Of a stretch of DNA of 64,000 nucleotides, positions 55,163 to 64,000 are shown piece by piece. The translations under genes were made by a program, and so were the position numbers. The notes under the pieces are model-generated. The model was not told the DNA's origin. It worked only from the letters and a program-made list of their open reading frames with translations, and made no database searches. Position 1 is the stretch's first letter; each line of letters opens with the position of its first letter. Source of the DNA: Gorsachius magnificus (lineage: Eukaryota > Chordata > Aves > Pelecaniformes > Ardeidae); contig CM067086.1 in assembly GCA_034008185.1 (NCBI GenBank), positions 68,804,286 to 68,868,285 on the forward strand, in the 5' to 3' direction.

Positions 55163-57766
55163 ACTGGTTTATTGTTTAAATGAAGTGGCATGAAGGGCAG
55201 TGGCTGAAAGCGCTGGCAGAGGCCAGATGCTCATAGCATGGCAAGAGGTGTAGGGGCCACCAAAATGTCCAGGAACAGGCAAGTCAAAATACATCTAAGC
55301 GCTTGCCGAGGATATTTAGCAGTGGGAAGGACAGACCCCTGTCCCATTCCCTGCCTTACATGGTGCTTCTGGATCTGTCTCTCATAGCACATTGACATAA
55401 TAAAGCATGGGTGGGCCCTAGGTGGTTGGAGTTTGCATCCGTTTTAAATATCCCAGGTGTAAATTACTATTTCTAAGTGTGAAAGGCAGAAATGCGAAGG
55501 TGGGAAGAAGGGGCAGGAACCGTGCTATTGTAAGGGAGAAACAGGGGGTGTTCAGGGTGTCCCATGGCCAGTTCTCAAGGAATTTTGTTAATCGGAGTAG
55601 GAAGGTGATTCATTCCCCTTGTCCCTAAGGTGTCCTGCTGCAGCTCAATACGTTTGGTACTCGCCACTGTAATTCCCGCCGTAGGATTGCAGAGAACAGG
55701 TTTAAGCTTCTCTCCCATGAGCTATAGGCACCAAACACACAACTCTCCACCTCTTCCCATTTCTATGCCACCATTTAAGATTTGCTAAACGTAGGGCAAC
55801 TAATTCAAACAGGGTAAATACACCCAAACCTGGTCATTCTACCTCAGCTGAGGAGAACCTTGTCCAGCTCTTGCTGCTGGGGGGACACTTCGGAATGGTC
55901 CAGGGGAGAAGTGGCTGCTTGGGCTGAGCACAGCCTTGCTCTAAAAAAATTCCCATTTTGCCGCTGTCCTGCTGGTGTGTCTCTGAGCTGCCCTCGCCTG
56001 GCACTAATTTCTTACCTGCTTATTTTCTTATATTTTCCTTTAAACTTGCCAAAAGTTGTCTTTGCAACCTGCAAGACAATTTGCCCTCCAGCGCAGAGCC
56101 TATTCCCTCTCATTTTCCATGGCTGTTAGAGTCCCAGGCTGAGCCGTCTCCAGGGTTGAAATCCCTGACCTCTGAATTTAAAAGCATTGACCTTGGCTGC
56201 TTAAGAAATAGGGCCAGTTCAGTTGGCTGCAGTCTCTGACGTTTGTTATGTGTCCCGGCCTCTAAAGGAGATAAAAGCCTAACCTGGCCCAAAGGTACAA
56301 GCATAATGTAGCTTAATGCTAGGACTCTGGCACATGAAATGGCCCCAAGTCTCCCAAGGACAGAGTCAGCCTTGACACAGAAATAAATAAATTTGCTTTC
56401 TTATTGGTAATCCTTTGCTACAGGTCAACAAAAGAAAACCCCATTTGGTTATAAAGTGACCTTGTCCATAAGAGAAATAAAGTACATCGGTGAAGAAACT
56501 GATACCTGTTTCAAGCCAAATAAAGGTTGCTGCAAACACCATCCAGAGCAGAAGTAAAAAAAAATTCTGGGTTGTTTTAAGTCCAGACACTTGTTTTATG
56601 TTCACATTTCTATATTTTCTGCTCTCCCTAGAACATATATTTGCCTCCCCTGTCCAGGTAAAAAATGCTTCTTATTGCAAAACATTGTGCAGGAATCTCC
56701 TCCAGGTGGTTCCAGATGTACTCTGCTCCTTGCTCAGCATGTCTTTACTCTACCTCCTCTTCTTGCCTGGGTTTTTTCAGATTTATTCCTGGTGCATTTT
56801 GTACCTGAAGCGGTGGCATCCTTCTCCATCACTCCTCGGGAGTCCCGCACAGCCTGGGTGATGCCTGGGCACGGTTGCAGCACGGTGACCCCAGCGACGC
56901 AGCAGCAGCATTGCGGGGAGCCCGTGCTCCCACTCTCTTTGGGGGATGGAGGTTGCCCATGGAGGCTGAGCTGCGCTAGCGTGGGACCTTGCTGGTGGCA
57001 CGTCTGTGGTTACGGGGTGGCCGAGGTCGCTGCTGGCTGCTCCGCCAGGCTGCGGCTCCCTTGCTGCAAGCTGGAAAACTGCAAAGAGCTCTGAGAGCAG
57101 TGGCAGGAATGGGGCACAGTGTTTAAAATGCACATTTATATCACTTAGGGGTCCTGTATGCCCCTCACCTGGATGTCACTGGCTGTTTGTATCGATGACT
57201 TCCATCAATAGCTCAGCCTGATGATAACAAGAAGCAGCGAATCCATTGCTCCTTTTGCAGTTTTAATAGCCTTACTGTTAAAATCTGCGTCTTACATCCA
57301 CCTTGAGTTTGCCCGTACACATCGCTCGCCTGTTCCTTCCTGCTTCGCCGTCCCTCCCTCTGTATTTGAGTGCCCTTGTAGGACGCAGCGTTTTCACAGT
57401 GTGGATGTGTTTATAGAGTGCCATCAGTCACTTCTTTATCCCTACTTTGAGATCAAACTCTTTGTTTTTCTGCTTCTGATAAGCCATTTTGCCTCTCCAT
57501 CCGCTCAATTTCCTGGCTCTCCATTAGCCTTTCCCCTAACGACCTTTTTCAACCCAGAGACAGCAGGAGTGGTTGCAAGCTGGTGTTGCTGGCCTTGCCC
57601 GCAGCGCTATGCTCCCTTCCTTTCCCCATCTCTCTGCTTCCCCAGCTGCTCCTTGCCATGCCGGGAGCTCATGGTGAGCTGCTTGTGCACGGCAATGTCT
57701 CCGTTGCTTTTGCAGTCTCCATTCTGCAGATATGGCCGGCACTTTTCAGAGACACCGGAGCAGCTC
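55163..57766. other. Intron, no recognised element
   Basis: About 2.6 kb. No CR1 or LTR. The plus frame 57221-57964 (247 codons) is AT-rich at its start and runs into the CR1 at 57767; I see no domain in it. Other open frames overlap in several frames. Confidence 0.5.
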
Positions 57767-57945
57767 TTTCAAGACCAGGTTGGACGGGGCTCAAGACCAG
57801 GTTGGACAGGGCTCAAGACCAGGTTGGACGGGGCTGTGAGCAACCTGATGTGGTTCAAGGTGTCCCTGCTCACTGCAGGGGAGTTGGACTGGGTGACCTC
57901 TAGGGGTCCCTTCCAACCCAAAACATTCTATGATTCTATGATTCT
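57767..57945 (+). mobile_element. CR1 LINE 3' tip with an internal triplication, sense
   Basis: A 22-base segment TCAAGACCAGGTTGGACGGG(GC) is present three times in a row at about 57771-57836, then the copy continues with TGTGAGCAACCTGATGTGGT, GGGTGACCTCTAGGGGTCCC and the tail ATTCTATGATTCTATGATTC. Other copies have this segment once. Confidence 0.92.
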
Positions 57946-57987
57946 ATTCTATCAGCAATGCTAGACCAGATCAACCATGACTTTTCC

Positions 57988-58175
57988 ATCCAAGTTTTTG
58001 AAACCTCCCAGGACAGGGACTGCACAGCCTCCAGGGGTGCCTGTCGCAGTGCTGCACTGCCCTCTTGATGAAAAGCTCTTTCCCAATGCCTCTTCCACCC
58101 CGGAACAGACCTGTGGTTGGCAGCAGTACAAAGCCTGGGCTGCTTGCACTGCGCCCTGTTGCTCTCCAGCAGGTG
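57988..58175 (-). mobile_element. Possible old CR1 fragment, antisense
   Basis: TTTTTGAAACCTCCCAGGAC, GGGACTGCACAGCCTCCAGG and TTGATGAAAAGCTCTTTCCC follow the reversed order of a CR1 ORF2 end and part of its 3' UTR, but with many differences and no tail. It follows directly after the sense CR1 tip. Low certainty. Confidence 0.45.
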
Positions 58176-58690
58176 CCAGTTAGAACTTTGCAATTCTGCT
58201 TTTGTACAGAAACTTGCAATTTGGCTGAACAAGCCCATCTCGCCAGTTAACCCAGCTCTAGGTATGACTGCATCGTCTACTTTGTTGTTTAATGTTCATT
58301 TAATCCTTGCATCGTATGTCCTCTTTACCCATGCAAGGTTCATGCATCCTTCCTGGTCATTGATTAAACCACTCAGGCTTTAGTTAAGTTCATTAAAATC
58401 ACCCTGTGTACTGCTTCCTCGGTGGCATCCCTCCTTAGGCCACGTGTGTCCATCAGCTCTGTGGTGCAATGTTAGGGAATGCAGCATTAGGAGAACGCAG
58501 CATTAGGGCATACACCTGGCAAGGGACCTGCCTTTTCTATTCAAGAGCTGGAAAAACTGCCTTGCCATGCGAGACTTGAGAAGCTAATTTTATTTAATTT
58601 ATTCAAGAAGATAAAATACACAAATAGGTTGTACTCTGTATATAACTTTTTGAGTATACAGTTTCCAAAAGCAAGTAGACAAAGATCCAG

Positions 58691-58736
<46 letters not shown>

Positions 58737-61060
58737 CACTTGGACAATGGAAATATGGTTGGGGAGTTGTCAGAAATCTTTACATTGGGCTGGAATGTCT
58801 TCTGCAAAAGACACAGACAGCCCTGAGTCGAGTTACGGGTCTGGTGTGAAAACACTGGAGTTAATTGCTGGAGGTGTGGGGCCACATCAGCTACTTGCGG
58901 CTATCTCTTCTGTTGTTGAATCCTTTGCTCTCAGAATGTGTCCACATAGTTTGTAGACTCAAGGGTCCCAGCATATTTCATGCATCTAAATATTTCAGCT
59001 ACCAAAAAAAAAGTGTCAAATCAAGGATTGATTCCTGGAGGATTTATTAGATGACTTAAGAATTCCCCAGGACCATGGTCGGTGACGTCAGTGCAGCAGG
59101 AGTCCCGTTGAGCGGTCATGCCGGCGAGTTGGATCCAATGCCATGAATGACGTATCACCTCTGCCTCTGCTAAGCCTCCCAAAGCAGTTAATACGTGCTC
59201 TGTTCTAGTGATTCCGGGTGTAGAGGCCTCTCGATCATTCATTTCCTCTTTGTCAATATTAACTGATGTGTTAGTGATTAAGTTCAGCCAAGGCATTATT
59301 GCGTCGTCGTTAATCATGCCTACATCTGTCATAGAAGTCATTAGAAAGAACCTGTCGCAGCTATTTTTATACCCCATTTAATTTTCATGCAGGCATTGCA
59401 TTTTAATTCTTGTAATGTATCTTCACAATGATAAAAATTTGCATATCTTCATTCACTGAAGAGGATCTATTAGCCAAAGCACAAATAAAATGCTCTTGCT
59501 GCCACGGGGGTTTCTGTAGGAATCGGATTCCAATGGCCGCGTACTTGTGCCTACATACGTGTGCTACATGAAAAGGAATCGCTGCTCAGGTAGAATTACT
59601 ACCCTGGACAATTCTAATTTGTTGGAAATTAAACATAAGTGGTTGATTCTGGCTGCTACATGACATAAATTACTAGCAAATTGCTCTGTAAGATTTCATT
59701 ATAAAGTACATGCTGTTGTGAATGATTTGCTGCTTTAGCCCTGAACTTTTATTTGTGTGCCAGCGCTTGAAGGACAGCGGTGGAACTTAACTTTTGTTTG
59801 AAGTCACACGAATCTAGAATCGATGCTATTTCCTCTCCTTATTTGGCCTTTCAAATCTTCTTGCATCTACTTTTATCCAAAAGCCAAGCATGGGGCACTT
59901 TTCAAAAGGCACTTGTTGAAATACGTTAGGATCTTGTGTTAATGCTGCAGAGTATTTTTAGTAAATGCAAAGTGGCATTAGCTCCGTGGAGCTCTTCTTG
60001 GGCTGCTGTAAAGCAGTGTAGCATTACTGGCTGTAGCTGAGCAATAACAATGCTTAAATGTAGCTCCTGTGAGAATAATAGTTCTGAAATGTAATGATAG
60101 CTCCAACAGGAGGAGTTTATATCCATGGATTGTTAAGGCTGGAAAAAAAACTTCATCACCATCTGCATAAAAGTTCTCTTGGCAAATCTGGTTTTAAACA
60201 CTATTCCACCCTGCGCCATCAAATCGTTCCATGGCCAGAGAGTTGCACTAAAATTTGAAGGCTTTGGCCATCATCCTAACTTCAGTGAGCAGCAACCATC
60301 TTTCCAGTATCTGAGGGCAGAATAACTCGGGTACCTCTCACAGGCAGCTTTATATTTGGGGGATTTATCCAAAATATAAGGAATCATTTTTCCTACTCCA
60401 TAGCCTGTTCCTTTGCTGTTTCCTTTTTGGCCCAGGGTGGTAAGGAGGAACTCAAGGGAGAAAGAGAGCCACAATCATCTGTCTGCTCAGATGGCCAGAG
60501 ATACAAATGTAATTGATCTGGCATCGCCTCTCTGCTCCGAGCTGCAGGAGGTATTTAATCACAGAGGCAAAGTAGAAATAACCCAGTGCAGCACTGTCCC
60601 TCGCCTGGGACGATGCCCTTGCATTGCATGGTTGTGCTGTGTTGGCCTCAAATCCAATCCTGTTGCTGTTACAGCAGCTTCCCTACTTGTTTCCTCACTG
60701 CCGGCATCCTGAACAGTCTGGTGCTGGTGGTAAGAGCTTGAGCTGGCGGCTGCCCCTTGCTCTGAGCCACCCCCTTGATTTCAAGCCTTCAATGGACACA
60801 GCCAACAAGGTCAAGGACACACTCAGCAAGCAGCAGGCTGGCGAGACTGCAGAGGGAATGCACTTATTCAGGGATGCGTGCAAGAGAGAAAAAGAAATAA
60901 AGGAGCCCATGTTGGGAGTACTGGCGGAGCAGCCCACGCCACCGATCAGATGTGCTACAGCATCATCAGGGAGCTCTGCGCACCGACCATGCTATGAAAT
61001 GCGATGATGCTGTGGTAATGCTGCGAAAAAAGCGCCTTTCCAAAGACTGTGGGATCTGAT
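58176..61060. other. Intron with a 41-base T run and low-repeat sequence
   Basis: No transposon recognised in about 2.9 kb. T41 lies at 58693-58733. Short direct repeat GCAGCATTAGG(GAGAAC) at 58482 and 58498. The minus frame 59021-59377 (118 codons) is free of repeats but has no domain I know, and lies within the length expected by chance. Confidence 0.55.
58693..58733 (+). repeat. T41 homopolymer
   Basis: An uninterrupted run of 41 T bounded by CCAGAA on the left and AATCAC on the right. Its length may be unreliable in an assembly. Confidence 0.9.
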
Positions 61061-61380
61061 GGAAAGATGGGGACAAGCTTTTTAGTAGGTCCAGCTGGGA
61101 CAGGACAAGGGGGGATGGCTTTAAACTGAAGCAGGGTAGGTTTAGACTGGATCTAAGGAAGAAATTCTTTCCAGTGAGGGTGGTGAAACCCTGGCAGGGG
61201 TTGCCCAGAGAGGGGGTGGAGGCCCCATCCCTGGGAACATTCCAGGCCAGGTTGGAGGGGGCTTGAGCAACCTGATGTGGTTCAAGGTGTCCCTGCTCCT
61301 GCAGGGGGGTTGGGCTGGGTGACCTCTAGGGGTCCCTTCCAACCCAAAACATTCTATGATTCTATGATTCTGTGATTCTG
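61061..61380 (+). mobile_element. CR1 LINE 3' end, sense
   Basis: Starts GGAAAGATGGGGACAAGCTT, then GGATGGCTTTAAACTGAAGC, GTTGCCCAGAGAGGGGGTGG and the tail ATTCTATGATTCTATGATTC. Confidence 0.95.
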
Positions 61381-61641
61381 ATGGAAGAGGATGGTCTTGT
61401 TACAAGAACTGGGAGGTCTTTATTCTTTTCTGAAAGACTTAATCATCAGGAGATGGCCTTTCTGCAAAATGTTATTTAAAAAGGGTGACTTCCTCCTTAT
61501 TGTTTTGTAGCCTGAGATTTCTGCTGAAGCATCTAATATTTCTGAAGAACTTCAACTCAAAATACAAAAGCATAGAGCAGGAAGACCTTTAATAACCAAA
61601 ATATGCTTGTGCTCCTCTGACCAAAATAAAGGAAATCAGAT
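61381..61641. other. Short spacer between two inward/outward CR1 copies
   Basis: About 260 bases of AT-rich sequence separating two CR1 3' ends whose tails face each other. Confidence 0.6.
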
Positions 61642-62069
61642 ATCATAGAACCATAGAATCATAGAATGTTTTGGGCTGGAAGGGACCTCTAGAGGTCACC
61701 CAGCCCAACCCCCCTGCAGGAGTAGGGACACCGCTAACTAGATCAGGTTGCTCAGAGCCCCCTCCAACCTGGCCTGGAATGTTCCCAGGGATGGGGCCTC
61801 CACCCCCTCTCTGGGCAACCCCTGCCAGGGTTTCACCAACCTCACTGGAAAGAATTTCTGCCTTAGATCTCGTCTAAACCTACGCCGTTTTAGTTTAAAG
61901 CCATCCCCCCTTGTCTTGTCCCAGCTGGCCCTACTAAAAAGCTTGTCCCCCCCTTTCCTCTGGGCCCCCTTGAAGCCCTGAGCGGCCGCACTCAGCTCTG
62001 CCCGCAGCCTCCTCTGCTCCAGGCTGAACACCCCCAACTCTCCCAGCCTGGCCTCATAAGAGAGGTGCT
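61642..62069 (-). mobile_element. CR1 LINE 3' end, antisense
   Basis: The reversed tail TCATAGAACCATAGAATCAT is followed by GCTGGAAGGGACCTCTAGAG, GCTCAGAGCCCCCTCCAACC, GTTTAAAGCCATCCCCCCTT and CCTCATAAGAGAGGTGCT at its 5' end. Minus frame 62037-61738 is open through '[20 protein letters not shown]' and 'RLEGALSNLI'. The 5' truncation point equals that of 3693-4119. Confidence 0.95.
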
Positions 62070-64000
62070 ACATTGACAGAGCTTCCTTTTACTGAAGGAC
62101 CAGATGGTGACCAGAAAAATAAGTGAGTGAAAAAAAATTGTTTCACCATGAGTGTTGGTGATGGTGGTTCCGAAGGCTCCCTTCGTCCTAGATGGATTTG
62201 TGGCTGTGCTGAAATGGGGATGCAGGCGTCGGGCACTGTGCAGAGCCAGGCGGCTCCCCGTGGGCACGTTGCTCCTTTGCACCGTCCGTATTTTTATGAT
62301 GCGCTCCGTAACTTCCCCGATTTGTGCCATTCCTTAGCGCTCGCTTGTTAGAGGGGTGGTTTCTGGGGCGGGCTTTTGGGCAGGGCATCCCCCTCTCTGC
62401 TCAGTATGTGTTGGTCAATATTAAAGCGCCCAATCCTGCAAATGGTGAAGTGCTTCCCGTGGGCCTGGGTGGTTTAAAAAACTGGTTTGGCTGCTAAATA
62501 TTTTGAAAGAACTGGAAGTAGTCACTTGAGGAAAGAGCAAGGGTGCAGCATACCTGTCCGGGTGGAGGAGGAGAGCTGGGCACCTTGGTTCAAAGGCACC
62601 AGGCAGAGGAAGGTCTCTTGCAATATTTAGGATTAGGCTTTTAAGAAGGTTGCTTGACACAGCAGATAGCAAATACTAAGTGAATCTTAGATGTTCTTTG
62701 GGTATGTAAGTGCTAACATGTGTTAAAGCTTTCTTTAACCTCTCATGTGGTAGTTTTCTTTAACCACCGTGAAAATTCTTCCTTGCAATTACATACGAGG
62801 GATTTTTGATTGAAGCAGTATAATATTTAACAGTGAAATGTATAAAACTTGTAGTTATTTTCCAGATTACTTTTAAAGAGACAAATAATGTGTGTGAATT
62901 AGGGGGCCTCTTCATTCTAAAACTAACATTTTTACATAGACTACCTGAATGTTTATTTATCTCTTAGAAAGGCACATAGGAATTCATAGCAGTTAAACCA
63001 ATATGTTTTAATAAACATTAGCTGCTATTTCCGTTAGTTCTTCTGTGGTTTTTTGAGTTTGCTTTTTTATTTGTTTTTCTGTTTTTGTCTTAGCCTACCT
63101 AAAAAAAATTCTGGGAGAGAGATACTCAGTTATCTTCCAAAGGCAAAAAAACATACTCAAAAGGTCACACTTTTGCAACACTTGGTAGGACTTTTCCTGA
63201 AAGGATTTCTGAAAATACAGCTCTGAAATATTATGATGAATTGACCCGAGAAGGAGCAGCAGAGACCTTTCTGGTCTTTGCGAGGCAGCAGAGCTTGGAT
63301 TGGGGGTTTTTTTGAGGTCTGAGGGCAGAGTTCCTCCCAATAACTGGAAGGGCACATCTCGTGAAGCGGGGAAAATGAGCAAATAGAGCACAGGAAAAGG
63401 AGGGAGGCAGCAAGTCTGGTACTAAAATAATAATAAGAGTTCTCATATCTAATCAGGTAGTTATGTTGCAAGTTTCTTTAGAGTCACATCGAATCTTGAG
63501 TTTCTCCCCAACCGAGGAGCTTTTATTCACTGATTAAAGATCCAGGAGGCCTGCGAAGAGATTTGAATAGGGGAAACAATATAGTTTTAGCAGCAGGGGA
63601 GGGGATGATTTGATCAACAGCAGTTTGGGTAGGGCTGGTCTGGAGGAACGAGATGTGATGGGACCACACCGAGATGCTCTAGAAGGCTGGTTCTGGTGGG
63701 ACTCCTTTTAGATGTTGCTTTGAGTTGATCTCCGCGTAGGTCAGCCCTTTGGTAACTGTGGGAAGCCTGCTCCAGGGAGAAGGATGAACAGATATGGAAA
63801 TCTTTTCCCCATATTTGAATTTAAAACAAGCTTCCTGGCGTTTGACAGATCTTCAGTGCATTTGTTTTTTCACAACTTGTTCATCCACTTCCAAAACAAA
63901 TGTCTTGATTTATGACCATTGGCTGCTGCTAGGGAGCAGCTCTAAGCAGAGGCAACTCCCATGGCTTGCAGCCACACACAGCGCGGTGGCTACGTGGAAC
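62070..64000. other. Intron, no recognised element, window end
   Basis: About 1.9 kb. Mixed composition, AT-rich 62690-63110. No exon (in particular no Ig6 exon of MDGA2) and no repeat recognised. Confidence 0.55.

Larger units (their letters stand above)
25567..64000 (+). other. MDGA2: Partial MDGA2 intron after the Ig5 exon
   Basis: Begins with GTAAGT. At least 38.4 kb long; its acceptor is beyond the window. I found no continuation of the MDGA2 coding sequence in any frame of it. Confidence 0.92.

Noticed and set aside
57221..57964. 247-codon plus-strand open frame
   Set aside because: It spans unique intron and then a CR1 3' end; no recognisable domain, and overlapping frames are also open.
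59021..59377. 118-codon minus-strand open frame in repeat-free sequence
   Set aside because: Composition looks protein-like but a frame this long is expected by chance several times in 64 kb, and nothing is recognised in it.

Overview
The window is vertebrate, almost certainly avian, intronic DNA. It carries two coding exons of MDGA2 (MAM-domain glycosylphosphatidylinositol anchor protein 2) on the + strand. The avian call rests on many CR1 LINE 3' ends that finish in the (ATTCTATG)n tail typical of bird and reptile CR1, a bird-type endogenous-retrovirus LTR family in several copies, and no SINE or L1 signatures. CR1 covers roughly a fifth to a quarter of the window by my hand count (about 14-15 kb in some 36 fragments). 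That is high for a bird and would fit a CR1-rich lineage such as woodpeckers and relatives, but I cannot name the species.

Gene layout: bases 1-6684 are the 3' part of an intron. Bases 6685-7014 are the exon for the fourth Ig-like domain. Bases 7015-25272 are a complete 18.3 kb intron. Bases 25273-25566 are the exon for the fifth Ig-like domain. Bases 25567-64000 are the first 38.4 kb of the next intron. Both exons are flanked by phase-1 introns, have consensus splice sites, keep the Ig cysteine/tryptophan core, and join in frame. MDGA2 is a GPI-anchored neuronal surface protein that binds neuroligins and limits their pairing with neurexins. No other host gene, RNA gene or CRISPR-like array was found.

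Repeats: the CR1 copies fall into several 3'-end types and at least two age classes. Most are 5'-truncated 3' ends. A few keep parts of ORF2: an open 205-codon endonuclease segment at 13697-14314 (minus) and reverse-transcriptase segments at 8879-9391, 19857-20100 and 25766-26419. About two thirds lie in the same orientation as MDGA2. There are two apparently full-length solo LTRs and one truncated LTR of one family, and one candidate LTR of a second family. Two adjacent GC-rich minisatellites occupy 18526-19075, with a 41-base T run at 58693 and several short tandem repeats elsewhere.

The most interesting points for follow-up are: (1) a 3' end that looks like a polyadenylated transcript (AATAAA, 21 bases, A22) fused directly to a sense CR1 3' end at 3616-4119, the structure expected from template switching during reverse transcription; (2) a nested CR1-in-CR1 insertion that splits an endonuclease-bearing copy; (3) a 20-bp minisatellite with a roughly 100-bp higher-order period, open in several frames on both strands; (4) very long G/C runs at the same place in three copies of one CR1 subfamily. 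I saw no convincing undescribed functional system, and most of the window is ordinary intron.
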